Assembly (NCBI GenBank): GCA_964399465.1
Contig: CAYNRA010000046.1
Coordinates: 1 to 22,743, forward strand
Direction of reading: 5' to 3'
Source of the DNA: CAYNRA01 sp964399465
GTDB lineage: Bacteria > Bacteroidota > Bacteroidia > Cytophagales > Spirosomataceae
DNA length: 22,743 nt
The position numbers and the translations under genes were made by a program. The stretch's first letter is position 1. Each line of letters starts with the position of its first letter. The notes under the pieces are model-generated. The model did not search any database. It was not told the origin of the DNA and worked only from the letters and a program-made list of their open reading frames with translations. Below, piece by piece: positions 1 to 7,975 of this stretch.

Positions 1-573
1 GGGTATCTCGTTATTCCTTATACAATTGGTGCGTATCTAGCAAGTGAAATCCGAGTAGGGGCTATCTCAACAGATCACCCGGCATTTGTAGAAACAGAAA
101 ATCAGGTGCGTGAGCGTATCAATAAATTGGTTTCTATCAAAGGAAAGCAGTCTCCAGAATCATTCCACAAAAGATTAGGCCTTATCATGTGGGATAAATG
201 TGGTATGGCTAGAAACGAGCAAGGATTGAAAGAAGCAATTGCTGAAATTCGTGCGCTTCGTGAAGAGTTCTGGTCGGATGTGCGTATCCTTGGAGATATA
301 GATGAATACAATCCAGAGCTTGACAAAGCGGGTCGTGTCGCTGATTTCCTTGAATTAGGTGAGTTGATGTGCCTAGATGCACTCACTAGAAATGAGTCAT
401 GTGGTGGTCACTTCCGGGAAGAATACCAAACAGAAGACGGTGAAGCACTTCGTGATGACGAAAACTTCATGTTTGTTTCTGCTTGGGAGCTCAAAGGAGA
501 TGGTGATTGGGCACTGAACAAAGAGCCTTTGGTGTATGATAACATCAAAATAGCACAAAGAAGTTATAAATAA
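1..573 (+). CDS. sdhA: Succinate dehydrogenase/fumarate reductase flavoprotein subunit, C-terminal 190 residues (5' end outside window)
   Basis: The frame is open from base 1 to the TAA at 571-573. SdhA carries covalently bound FAD and oxidises succinate to fumarate on the cytoplasmic side of the membrane as part of complex II. The visible part holds the end of the FAD/capping region and the C-terminal helical domain. The conserved motif RNESCGGHFR (fragment residues 130-139) corresponds to the R-x-E-S-x-G-x-H-x-R block of the family, which contributes to substrate and FAD contacts. The sequence ends in a typical 'YDNIKIAQRSYK'-like tail. The closest family type appears to be the Bacteroidota/epsilon kind that pairs with a single cytochrome b subunit, which would lie upstream outside the window. 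It is followed within 11 bases by a strong terminator, and its usual partner sdhB is displaced 1.45 kb downstream. Identity is secure; only the N-terminus is missing. Confidence 0.95.
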   Translation, partial: GYLVIPYTIGAYLASEIRVGAISTDHPAFVETENQVRERINKLVSIKGKQSPESFHKRLGLIMWDKCGMARNEQGLKEAIAEIRALREEFWSDVRILGDIDEYNPELDKAGRVADFLELGELMCLDALTRNESCGGHFREEYQTEDGEALRDDENFMFVSAWELKGDGDWALNKEPLVYDNIKIAQRSYK

Positions 574-583
574 GTAGGTCTTG

Positions 584-616
584 GTTTCTGTGGAAATATT
601 CCACAGAAACTTTTTT
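584..616 (+). terminator. Strong intrinsic terminator after sdhA
   Basis: Perfect inverted repeat GTTTCTGTGGAA (584-595) / TTCCACAGAAAC (599-610) with a 3-base loop, followed at once by six T residues (611-616). It lies 11 bases after the sdhA stop and 16 bases before the next start codon, so it should uncouple sdhA from the genes that follow. Confidence 0.85.
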
Positions 617-631
617 ATTGTATAAAAGAGT

Positions 632-2002
632 ATGACTAATTGGTCAAAAATAGTAAGTTCAATTGCCATTTACGGTTCTTTCGTATCTATTGTCTTTGCA
701 ATTACGTATTTCTCGTTTTGGAATGAGCCATCTATTTCTGATGATTATTGCTTCGCTGATACAGCTTTAAAGTATGGATTTTGGGAAACACAAAAGCTGT
801 ACTATCTAGGATGGTCAGGAAGATTTGTAGGCACACTAATCACTCATGCAAACCCCCTGTTTTTCAAACAATTGTGGCTTGCCAAGTTAGTTCCTATTCT
901 TATTCTTAGTTTTTTGCTCTTTTGTCTATTTCGGTTCTGTTGGGTAGTACTTTCTGAATTATCCGTTGCCTCAAAAGTACTTTTTGGCTCTCTTATGGGC
1001 AGTTTTGTTCTTTGGTTTATGCCAAGTTATCTCGAAGGATTCTACTGGCAATCAGGTGCTTATCAAACAATTTGTGTTTCACTTCTTATTTTGACGTTAA
1101 CGTCATTTATGGAGCTAAAGAAATCAAAATTTGGTGTAAACTGGGCGCTTATGGGACTCGTTTTTGTGACAACTGGGTCAAGTGAAGTAATCATGTTAAT
1201 CACAGATATGCTCATTGCTTCCTATGTTTTGTATCAATGGTTATTTAAAAATCAAGTATCAAAATATGGTCTTATTCTTCTGGGGATTGCTTTCGTAACT
1301 TCTCTTATCGTTGTTGCAGCACCTGGAAATGAGGTTAGGATGCAAGCAAGTGGGTCTTCTGACTTTTTCTTTTCACTCACAAAGGCACTACAAGAAATGC
1401 TTTTGATTATGAAAAGCTATGTTTTTCAAACTCCTTTGTTACTGATTACTTTTTGGTATTTGATTATCTATAAGCAGGAAAAGAAAAATCAACTCTTAGC
1501 TTCAACTCCTTGGTATTGGATTGGATTCGTCTGGATTGTAGCTGTTTTTATAGCGGTATTTATTCCAATCTATGGGTATGGGAGTCTTCCAGGTAGAGTG
1601 ATGAATATTATTCATATTCTAATCGTAACTGGATGGTTTCTATTATTTGTAGCTTTAAAAGCGCAATTTGGTAGACGAGTTAGAGAAAGCAAAATTGATT
1701 TTAAAACTGCAGCTGTAAGTATATTAGTCGTTCTAGCTACTTCTATCTGGCTACGGTTTTCCCCTAATTTTAAGGTACTTATTCGGGAATACCGGGAACA
1801 AATTCCACAGAAGTACAGCAATGAGGTACAAGAAAGAAGAACTAAATTAGAGAATGTTCAGTGGGAAATAGTTGAACTAAAACCTATACAGAATCAATCT
1901 GCTTTGCTTTTCCATGAGGATATTCACAATGATTCTACCCATTTATGGAACAGATGTTTGGCAAACTATTACAATAAAAAATACATCATTTTAGAAAATT
2001 AA
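632..2002 (+). CDS. Multi-spanning membrane protein, DUF6056-like (possible GT-C type glycosyltransferase)
   Basis: 456 residues from an ATG. The protein has a hydrophobic N-terminal segment (about 9-29) and roughly eight to ten further hydrophobic stretches up to about residue 375, then a soluble charged tail (about 380-456). The loop after the first segment carries an acidic pair in SDDYC (D37, D38) and the block WSGR (61-64). This resembles the DUF6056 family, thought to be related to GT-C sugar transferases that use polyprenyl-phosphate sugars outside the cytoplasmic membrane; that match is from memory, and no substrate can be named. It sits between sdhA and sdhB, is preceded by a terminator, and ends 24 bases before sdhB. 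Nothing in it suggests a role in complex II, so it looks like an inserted passenger. I found no good promoter in the 15 bases between terminator and start. Confidence 0.8.
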   Translation: MTNWSKIVSSIAIYGSFVSIVFAITYFSFWNEPSISDDYCFADTALKYGFWETQKLYYLGWSGRFVGTLITHANPLFFKQLWLAKLVPILILSFLLFCLFRFCWVVLSELSVASKVLFGSLMGSFVLWFMPSYLEGFYWQSGAYQTICVSLLILTLTSFMELKKSKFGVNWALMGLVFVTTGSSEVIMLITDMLIASYVLYQWLFKNQVSKYGLILLGIAFVTSLIVVAAPGNEVRMQASGSSDFFFSLTKALQEMLLIMKSYVFQTPLLLITFWYLIIYKQEKKNQLLASTPWYWIGFVWIVAVFIAVFIPIYGYGSLPGRVMNIIHILIVTGWFLLFVALKAQFGRRVRESKIDFKTAAVSILVVLATSIWLRFSPNFKVLIREYREQIPQKYSNEVQERRTKLENVQWEIVELKPIQNQSALLFHEDIHNDSTHLWNRCLANYYNKKYIILEN

Positions 2003-2026
2003 CTAGACTTAAATCATACCATTATT

Positions 2027-2779
2027 ATGGAAATAAAATTGAAAGTTTGGCGTCAAAAAAATAAGAACGTCAAAGGTAAATTAGAAACATACGATGTACC
2101 TGGAATTTCGGAAGATATGTCGTTTCTTGAAATGTTTGACGTTCTGAATGAGCGTTTGATTGAAGAAAACAAAGAACCTATTGCATTCGACCATGACTGC
2201 CGTGAAGGTATTTGTGGTATGTGTTCGATGCACATCAACGGTCGCCCGCATGGCCCGTTGGAAGGCGTAACTACATGTCAACTTCACATGAGAAGTTTCA
2301 AAGATGGTGATACGATTGTTGTTGAACCTTGGAGAGCTACTGCCTTCCCTGTTGTAAAAGACTTGGTAGTAGATCGCTCTGCATTTGATAGAATCATTGC
2401 TTCTGGTGGATTTATATCTGTAAATACAGGTAACGCACAAGATGGAAACGCCTTGCCAATTCCGAAAGAAGATGCAGATAAAGCATTTATGGCTGCTGCT
2501 TGTATCGGTTGTGGTGCTTGTGTTTCTGCTTGTAAAAATGCTTCAGCTATGTTATTCGTTTCTGCTAAAGTTTCTCAACTTTCTCTTTTACCGCAAGGTC
2601 AGCCAGAAAGAGAAGACCGTGCCTTGAAGATGGTTGCCCAAATGGATGCAGAAGGTTTTGGTTCATGTACGAATACAGGTGCTTGCGCAGCTGAATGTCC
2701 GAAAGGAATTTCTTTGGAAAACATCGCAAGATTGAATAGAGAATACTTAGGAGCAAGTTTGAGCTCTTCAGCATTATAA
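2027..2779 (+). CDS. sdhB: Succinate dehydrogenase/fumarate reductase iron-sulfur subunit
   Basis: 250 residues, the normal length for the Bacteroidota type. SdhB passes electrons from the FAD of SdhA through three Fe-S clusters to the quinone site in the membrane anchor. The N-terminal plant-type ferredoxin domain shows C58, C63, C66 and C84 for the [2Fe-2S] cluster (CREGICGMC plus a later Cys). The C-terminal domain shows C159-x2-C162-x2-C165 and the CP cysteine C224 for [4Fe-4S], and C169, C214 and C220 for the third cluster. All expected ligands are present. The start ATG lies 24 bases after the DUF6056-like gene. No full TAnnTTTG box was seen in the preceding 100 bases (nearest is GATGTTTG at 1953-1960), so sdhB may depend on readthrough past the sdhA terminator or on a weak or internal promoter. 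It ends at a clear terminator. Confidence 0.96.
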   Translation: MEIKLKVWRQKNKNVKGKLETYDVPGISEDMSFLEMFDVLNERLIEENKEPIAFDHDCREGICGMCSMHINGRPHGPLEGVTTCQLHMRSFKDGDTIVVEPWRATAFPVVKDLVVDRSAFDRIIASGGFISVNTGNAQDGNALPIPKEDADKAFMAAACIGCGACVSACKNASAMLFVSAKVSQLSLLPQGQPEREDRALKMVAQMDAEGFGSCTNTGACAAECPKGISLENIARLNREYLGASLSSSAL

Positions 2780-2800
2780 TTTCTATCTTTAGATATAGAA

Positions 2801-2847
2801 AAGCCGTGAATGATTTGGATTTCCAAGCATTCACGGCTTCTTTTTTT
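2801..2847 (+). terminator. Intrinsic terminator between convergent sdhB and the AAA+ gene
   Basis: Inverted repeat AAGCCGTGAATG (2801-2812) / CATTCACGGCTT (2828-2839), a perfect 12-bp stem with a 15-base loop, followed by C and seven T (2841-2847). The T-run reaches into the stop codon of the opposing gene. On the minus strand the U-tract is poor, so it mainly serves sdhB. Confidence 0.8.
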
Positions 2848-4342
2848 ATTCTTCGTCGAAATCCATTTTATTTGGGTCAAACATACTGTCCAAAAGGTCT
2901 TTGAACTGAATCCCTTTGTCCAAAGATTGTTTACTAATCAATGAAAATTCTGCCAAACCATGTAGCGCAAATTCCATGAAAAAGTAAGCTTGTTCGTCCG
3001 TTAAATCAGGATACTGAGCTTCAACAAGCTCTGAAAGTCCGTCAATTGTCTTTAATCGCGCACGGTATTCTGTTTCAGTTAAATCGTTGAGTAAATCAAT
3101 TTCATTTCCTTCCCCAAACCAGGACGTAATTTGTGTAAACGGATTTTTTCCATTTTTGCGTTTCTTTGCTTTTTCAGGATCAGGAAAATATTTTAGAAAT
3201 TCTGCTCTCAGTGCATTTCCAATCAATCTTTGTGCGACATAGACCGGCCCTTCTACTTCTCCTTCATAAACAAGTTCAATCTTTCCGTTAATGGCAGGAA
3301 TCGCGCCATAAATATCGGATACACGCGCTGTAACCGTAGTTTCGTCGTTCAATAGACTTCTTCGCTCGGCAGTACTCAGAATATTCTCGTAAGCGGCAAT
3401 CGTCATACGAGCAGAAACCCCTGATTTAGCATCGACATACTCACTATTGCGTGCTTCAATGGCTATTTGTTCAATTAAATCTTTTAAAATACTATGAACG
3501 ACAATAGACGCCTGTCCCTTTTTTACGATGGCTTCTTGTTGTGTAATCTTACGCCCAATTTCGATTGATTTTGGATAATGCGTCACAATTTGTGAGTCAA
3601 TTCTGTCTTTCAATGGCGTCACGATGCTTCCACGGTTGGTGTAATCCTCTGGGTTTGCCGTGAAGACAAATTGAATATCCAACGGAAGACGGAGCTTAAA
3701 TCCTCTGATTTGAATATCTCCTTCTTGCAAGATATTGAAAAGAGAAACCTGTATTCTAGCTTGCAAATCTGGTAATTCATTGATAACAAAAATACATCTA
3801 TGCGACCTCGGAATGAGCCCAAAGTGTATAACGCGTTCGTCTGAATAGGGTAATTTTAAGGTAGCTGCTTTGATGGGGTCAACGTCACCGATAAGGTCAG
3901 AAATGGAAACATCGGGCGTAGCGAGTTTTTCATTGTATCTTTCAGACCGATGCAGCCAAGTAATAGGCGTATTGTCTCCTTTTTCAGCGATAACATCGTG
4001 CGCATAGCGAGAAAGTGGTTTCAAAGGGTCATCGTTTAGTTCTGAGCCTGAAACGATGGGAATGTATTCGTCTAGAAGTTCTACCATTTGTCGGGCTATA
4101 CGTGTTTTAGCTTGCCCTCTAAGTCCTAATAAATTGATATGATGCATAGACAAAATGGCGCGTTCCATATCAGGAATAACAGTATCTTCGTACCCCCAAA
4201 TACCTTCAAACACTTGTTCTTTGTTTCGGAGTTTTTCTAGTAAGTTATCTCGAAGTTCTTCTTTAATGGATTTTGATTGGTAGTTCGCTGCGCGTAATTC
4301 GCCAAGTGTCTGGATAGATAAATGTGAATGATTGAAAGACAT
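2846..4342 (-). CDS. AAA+ ATPase, MoxR/Mg-chelatase ChlI-like superfamily
   Basis: 498 residues from an ATG. N-terminal AAA+ core: Walker A GLRGQAKT (73-80, the MoxR-style form with AK), an insertion with PLSRYAHD and IGDVDPIKAA, a Walker B-like strand IFVINE (184-189), sensor 1 around N230 (FTANPEDY) and an arginine-finger region LKDRID (244-249). The Walker B aspartate is Asn188, followed by Glu189. I recall this N-E form as typical of this subfamily, so it may not mean loss of ATPase activity. The C-terminal about 230 residues form a helical lid plus a tail of unknown role, ending in MDFDEE. Such ATPases are commonly annotated 'magnesium chelatase' but usually work as chaperone-like motors with a VWA-domain partner; no VWA gene is adjacent here and no bacteriochlorophyll gene is present. 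It is transcribed divergently from mgsA. Family is sure; substrate is unknown. Confidence 0.85.
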   Translation of the reverse strand: MSFNHSHLSIQTLGELRAANYQSKSIKEELRDNLLEKLRNKEQVFEGIWGYEDTVIPDMERAILSMHHINLLGLRGQAKTRIARQMVELLDEYIPIVSGSELNDDPLKPLSRYAHDVIAEKGDNTPITWLHRSERYNEKLATPDVSISDLIGDVDPIKAATLKLPYSDERVIHFGLIPRSHRCIFVINELPDLQARIQVSLFNILQEGDIQIRGFKLRLPLDIQFVFTANPEDYTNRGSIVTPLKDRIDSQIVTHYPKSIEIGRKITQQEAIVKKGQASIVVHSILKDLIEQIAIEARNSEYVDAKSGVSARMTIAAYENILSTAERRSLLNDETTVTARVSDIYGAIPAINGKIELVYEGEVEGPVYVAQRLIGNALRAEFLKYFPDPEKAKKRKNGKNPFTQITSWFGEGNEIDLLNDLTETEYRARLKTIDGLSELVEAQYPDLTDEQAYFFMEFALHGLAEFSLISKQSLDKGIQFKDLLDSMFDPNKMDFDEE

Positions 4343-4382
4343 AGTGTCGTAGTATTTACAGTTAGTGTGATGACCACATGAA

Positions 4383-4402
4383 AATGAACGCCTTCGTTCA
4401 TT
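4383..4402. repeat. Short palindrome in the divergent AAA+/mgsA spacer
   Basis: AATGAACG (4383-4390) and CGTTCATT (4395-4402) form a perfect 8-bp inverted repeat around CCTT. It lies in the 147-base spacer between two divergent genes, about 37 bases upstream of the proposed mgsA promoter, a plausible place for an operator. Function is unproven. Confidence 0.35.
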
Positions 4403-4438
4403 CTACTCAATTGGGAAACGATTTGGCAAGGCAAATGG

Positions 4439-4466
4439 TTTGAGTCAAACTTGTTTATTATCTTTG
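4439..4466 (+). promoter_or_regulatory. Probable Bacteroidota-type promoter of mgsA-pxpA
   Basis: A TTTG at 4439-4442 and TATCTTTG at 4459-4466 fit the -33 and -7 (TAnnTTTG) elements of the main Bacteroidota sigma factor, though the 16-base spacer is a little short. The -7 box ends 23 bases before the mgsA ATG, giving a short leader. Confidence 0.55.
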
Positions 4467-4489
4467 AAAAAAAGCAATTAATATAACTT

Positions 4490-4939
4490 ATGTCAGTACG
4501 AATCGTACCTAAACGAAAAAGAATTGCCTTGGTGGCACACGATAACAAAAAAAAGGAATTGATGGAATGGGCAAAGTATAACAAAGTAACTTTGACCAAG
4601 CACCAACTTTTTGGAACAGGAACAACTGGAAGACTTTTAGAGGACGTACTTGACGTTCCCGTTACGAAGTTACTTAGTGGCCCTATGGGAGGCGACCAAC
4701 AAATTGGTGCTTTGATTGCGCAAGGTGAGATTGATATGTTGATTTTCTTTTGGGATCCAATGGCTGCGCAACCCCATGATCCAGACATAAAGGCACTTCT
4801 TCGTTTAGGTGTAACCTGGAATATCATGATGGCTAGCGATCGTTCCTCTGCTGATTTCCTCTTGACTTCTCCTTTGATGCATCAGGAATACGAAATCATT
4901 TTACCCGATTATTCTACCTATCTCAAACGGACTATTTGA
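4490..4939 (+). CDS. mgsA: Methylglyoxal synthase
   Basis: 149 residues, the usual length. MgsA converts dihydroxyacetone phosphate to methylglyoxal and phosphate, a bypass of lower glycolysis that relieves sugar-phosphate stress and frees phosphate. The sequence follows the Escherichia coli enzyme closely: IALVAHD (H17, D18), the ATGTTG-like phosphate loop GTGTTGRL (42-49), the catalytic block SGPMGGDQQ with D69, FFWDP (D89) and PHDPDIKALLRL (H96, D99). All catalytic residues known for the family are present, shifted by two positions relative to E. coli. It is followed 19 bases later by pxpA, probably in the same transcript, and has a likely promoter in the divergent spacer. Confidence 0.96.
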   Translation: MSVRIVPKRKRIALVAHDNKKKELMEWAKYNKVTLTKHQLFGTGTTGRLLEDVLDVPVTKLLSGPMGGDQQIGALIAQGEIDMLIFFWDPMAAQPHDPDIKALLRLGVTWNIMMASDRSSADFLLTSPLMHQEYEIILPDYSTYLKRTI

Positions 4940-4958
4940 GCTTAATTTTCTTTTCATC

Positions 4959-5678
4959 ATGGATATTAATTGTGATTTAGGGGAGTCTTTCGGCATATGG
5001 AAAATGGGTAATGATGCTGCGATAATGCCTTTTATAACCTCCGCAAACATCGCTTGTGGTTTTCATGCTGGAGATTTTTCCACGATGTTAGAAACAATTT
5101 CTCTTTGCCAAAAATATGGTATAAATATGGGTGCTCATCCCAGTTTCCCAGATTTACAAGGCTTTGGTCGTCGGAAATTACAGTTGAATCCTACTGAAAT
5201 TTACGCACTTGTTTTGTATCAAATTGGAGCATTGGAGGCGCTTATTCGAACAAAAGGAGGGAAGTTACATCATGTAAAACCCCACGGAGCATTGTATAAT
5301 CAAGCGGCAGAGGATGAGAACGTGGCTTCTGCTGTCGTATCAGCGATAAAGGCGTACGATTCTCAATTGATTTTATACGGCCTTTCAGGTAGTAAACTCA
5401 TAGACAAGGCCAGGGAAGAAGGATTGAAAACCAAGTCGGAGGTTTTTGCCGATAGGGCTTATACAAAAGATGGTTTTTTGGCAGATAGAAGTTTGGAAGG
5501 AGCAGTTTTAACAGATGAAATACGTGTGAAAGAGCAGATTACGCGCTTGGTTCAAGGTTTGCCTATTCAAACAATCGATAAAAAAACCATCCTCCTAGAA
5601 GCAGAAACAATCTGCATTCACGGGGATGGTTCGCGCGCTTTAGAAATAGCGCAATGGGTTAAAGCAGTTGTGCAATAA
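4959..5678 (+). CDS. pxpA: 5-oxoprolinase subunit A (LamB/YcsF family)
   Basis: 239 residues, near the usual 245-250. PxpA works with PxpB and PxpC in the ATP-dependent opening of 5-oxoproline (pyroglutamate) to glutamate. Family marks: the N-terminal INCDLGESFG (3-12) with metal/substrate acidic residues, SANIACGFHAGD (28-39), GAHPSFPD (58-65), HHVKPHGALYN (104-114) and the C-terminal IHGDGSRALE (220-229). The neighbouring pxpB and pxpC genes that normally accompany it are absent: upstream is mgsA and downstream is a convergent ATPase gene. They may lie elsewhere, or the protein may work alone on another substrate. Its last 20 bases overlap the 3' end of the opposing moxR gene, with no terminator visible between them. 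Confidence 0.93.
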   Translation: MDINCDLGESFGIWKMGNDAAIMPFITSANIACGFHAGDFSTMLETISLCQKYGINMGAHPSFPDLQGFGRRKLQLNPTEIYALVLYQIGALEALIRTKGGKLHHVKPHGALYNQAAEDENVASAVVSAIKAYDSQLILYGLSGSKLIDKAREEGLKTKSEVFADRAYTKDGFLADRSLEGAVLTDEIRVKEQITRLVQGLPIQTIDKKTILLEAETICIHGDGSRALEIAQWVKAVVQ

Positions 5679-6624
5679 TTTTCTCAACGGTTTGTCCTTC
5701 AGCCTCTGCTCTAAAATTCCGGATAATTCGGTGTCTTAAAACAGCTTCTGCGACGGCTTGAACATCTGCGATATCTGGTGAATACTTGCCGTTTATCAAG
5801 GCATGGCATTTGGCAGCAAGGACTAGATTTTGAGAAGCACGTGGGCCAGCCCCCCAATCCAAATATTGGTTTGTAATCTCAGTAGCTCCCTCTCTGTTTG
5901 GGCGGGTTTTATGTACAAGCTTTACAGCATACTCCAATACATTATCTGCAATTGGGACTCGGCGAACCAACTGTTGGAAATAGAGTATTTCTTCTGCATT
6001 GATGATTCGTTTCGGTGTTATTTTTTTGACAGATGTTGTATTTTTTACAATCGATAACTCTTGTTCAAATGTAGGGTAATCCAAGGAAACCATGAACATA
6101 AATCGGTCTAACTGGGCTTCCGGTAGAGGGTATGTTCCTTCTTGTTCTATTGGGTTTTGCGTAGCAAGAACAAAGAATGGAGCTGCTATTGGGTAGCGAA
6201 CTCCCGCCACAGTTACATGGTATTCTTGCATGGACTCGAGCAGAGCTGACTGGGTTTTGGGCGGTGTTCGGTTAATCTCATCAGCTAAGATAATATGGGC
6301 AAAAATAGGCCCTTTGATAAATTTAATATTTCTTTCTTTATCCAAGGTTTCAGCCCCAATAATATCGGAAGGCATCAAATCAGGTGTAAACTGAATGCGG
6401 TTAAAACTCAAGTCTAAAACCCCCGCCATCGTCTGAACCAAAAGGGTTTTTGCTAATCCTGGTACTCCAACAAGCAAACAATGACCCTGGCAAAAAATGG
6501 AGGTTAACAAAAGACGAACAGTCTCTTCTTGACCCACAATTGTCTGGCTAATTTCTTGCGATATTTCTTCATATTTCTGCTTGAAGGCATCAGCAGCAGC
6601 AACATCATTTGGATAAGTATTCAT
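5659..6624 (-). CDS. MoxR-family AAA+ ATPase
   Basis: 321 residues from the ATG at 6624; a TTG four codons upstream would give 325, but MNTYPND fits better as an N-terminus. Classical MoxR layout: Walker A GVPGLAKT (53-60), Walker B IILADE (111-116) followed by INRTPPKTQSALLESMQE, sensor 1 in ATQNPIEQEGTYPLPEAQLDRFMF, and a C-terminal lid ending with HRIIRNFRAEAEG. MoxR ATPases act as chaperone-like motors, usually together with DUF58 and VWA proteins. Here it is the last gene of an operon behind two PPIase genes (18 bases after the SurA-like gene), and no DUF58/VWA gene follows. Context suggests a role in envelope protein maturation or stress; that is inference. The 3' end overlaps pxpA by 20 bases. 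Confidence 0.92.
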   Translation of the reverse strand: MNTYPNDVAAADAFKQKYEEISQEISQTIVGQEETVRLLLTSIFCQGHCLLVGVPGLAKTLLVQTMAGVLDLSFNRIQFTPDLMPSDIIGAETLDKERNIKFIKGPIFAHIILADEINRTPPKTQSALLESMQEYHVTVAGVRYPIAAPFFVLATQNPIEQEGTYPLPEAQLDRFMFMVSLDYPTFEQELSIVKNTTSVKKITPKRIINAEEILYFQQLVRRVPIADNVLEYAVKLVHKTRPNREGATEITNQYLDWGAGPRASQNLVLAAKCHALINGKYSPDIADVQAVAEAVLRHRIIRNFRAEAEGQTVEKIIAQLL

Positions 6625-6642
6625 ACGATGGGACAAGTAAAA

Positions 6643-7968
6643 TTAGTTGGAAGTAGAAAATAAATTACAACTCTCGTACTCTGGGTCTATCTTTATATAA
6701 ACTTCAGCAATGGCATCTTTGAACCATTTCTCAATAATTTGCCCACTTTTATCGGAAAGAGCAAACTCACTTATTTTTTCAAAATCTTGTTGTAGATTGG
6801 CTCGGTGAGCAGGATATTTTTTCTTCATGTAAATGATTCGCATACCCGTTCTTCCGTCTGGACTTCTGTAACTTACTGGTTCTGTGATGTCTCCTTCTTT
6901 CATGGGATCTACAGTAAAATAAAGATTAGGCTCCATAGAAAGGTCAAGGGCAAGTTTACTTGAACCCGTCTGGTAATCTGTTAAAGTACCGCCTGTAAAT
7001 TGTGTTGATTCGTCTTCTGTGTGTTTACGTACCTCTTGATCGAATCGGAGGCTATCTTTAATGATGACCGTGCGGATAGAATCTAAGAACGCCTTTGCTT
7101 CCGTTAAATCTAGACGATTGTAGTCAGGACGAAGTAAAATATGCCGTGCTCGGTATTCTTGCCCACGAATTTCCAGTGTTTGTATCAAGTGATACCCAAA
7201 TTCTGATTTTACGATGTCAGACATTTCATTGGGTTTTAATTTCATCGCAGCAGCCTCAAAAGGAGGCGTCATGACTCCACGTTTGGCAAAACCTAAATCG
7301 CCACCGAATTGGCGAGAGCCTACATCTTCTGAAAACTCAGAAGCTAAATCTTCAAACTTTGCTCCTTTCTCAACTTGTTCTTTGTAGCTTTTTAATCGGG
7401 CAATAAGCTCGTCTTCTTGGGCGCGTGTGATTTTTCCGAATCGGACGAGGTGTTGTAGTTCTACCTCAGCAGGTAAAATTGGAATACTATCCTTTGGGAA
7501 TTTACTAAAGAATTTACGTACTTCATTCGGGGTAATTTTGGTATCTTGTGTAATCGTCTGCTGCATTTTGTTAGCAGTTAATCGTTCCCGAACTTGCTCC
7601 CGTACCTCTGCTTTGAGTGTTTCCAACGATTTTCCGAACTGTTCTACGATATTTTTCTCAGATCCATACATCCGAACCATCTCGTTCATACGTGCATCTA
7701 GTTGATCACTTACTTGTGCTTCCTCAACGATTACTGAGTCAATTTCCGCTTTGGCAACAAGTAGTTTTTGTACCGCCAATGACTCCAAGGCTTGACAACG
7801 ACTAATCGGCTGATTTTGCTGTTTTGATTTTACCTGAAGATCTTCTACTTCGGACTTTAGAATATAGTAGCTATCAATTTTTGCGACGATTTTGTCTACA
7901 TTTTGGGTCTTCTGTGCTTTACTCAGGAAAGGAAAAAGACATAGTACAAAAAGAAACAGATGTTTCAT
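6643..7968 (-). CDS. SurA-like periplasmic peptidyl-prolyl isomerase/chaperone
   Basis: 441 residues from the ATG at 7968. A TTG further upstream (8007) would add 13 residues and overlap the previous gene; I reject it because MKHLFLFVLCLFPFLSKAQ is a textbook signal peptide. Layout: signal peptide 1-19, a SurA N-terminal helical chaperone domain (about 24-160, starting VDKIVAKIDSYYILKSEVE), a first parvulin (rotamase) domain about 170-265 with GGDLGF and GYHLIQ, and a second about 272-380, starting RARHILLRP. SurA proteins escort outer-membrane beta-barrel proteins to the BAM complex. It lies 7 bases after the lipoprotein PPIase gene and 18 bases before moxR, clearly one operon. The first rotamase domain has the better-preserved signature; the second is more divergent and may be structural. 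Confidence 0.9.
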   Translation of the reverse strand: MKHLFLFVLCLFPFLSKAQKTQNVDKIVAKIDSYYILKSEVEDLQVKSKQQNQPISRCQALESLAVQKLLVAKAEIDSVIVEEAQVSDQLDARMNEMVRMYGSEKNIVEQFGKSLETLKAEVREQVRERLTANKMQQTITQDTKITPNEVRKFFSKFPKDSIPILPAEVELQHLVRFGKITRAQEDELIARLKSYKEQVEKGAKFEDLASEFSEDVGSRQFGGDLGFAKRGVMTPPFEAAAMKLKPNEMSDIVKSEFGYHLIQTLEIRGQEYRARHILLRPDYNRLDLTEAKAFLDSIRTVIIKDSLRFDQEVRKHTEDESTQFTGGTLTDYQTGSSKLALDLSMEPNLYFTVDPMKEGDITEPVSYRSPDGRTGMRIIYMKKKYPAHRANLQQDFEKISEFALSDKSGQIIEKWFKDAIAEVYIKIDPEYESCNLFSTSN

Positions 7969-7975
7969 AAATAGT

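Noticed and set aside
2053..2440. Minus-strand ORFs antisense to sdhB
   Set aside because: They are frame shadows of a conserved gene, with no recognisable domain.
2846..6624. Two MoxR-type ATPases as part of a defence (MoxR-VWA) system
   Set aside because: They belong to different subfamilies in different transcripts, with no VWA, nuclease or other defence effector beside them.
6625..6636. TTG start for the MoxR gene
   Set aside because: The ATG at 6624, four codons on, is more likely and the family core begins well inside.
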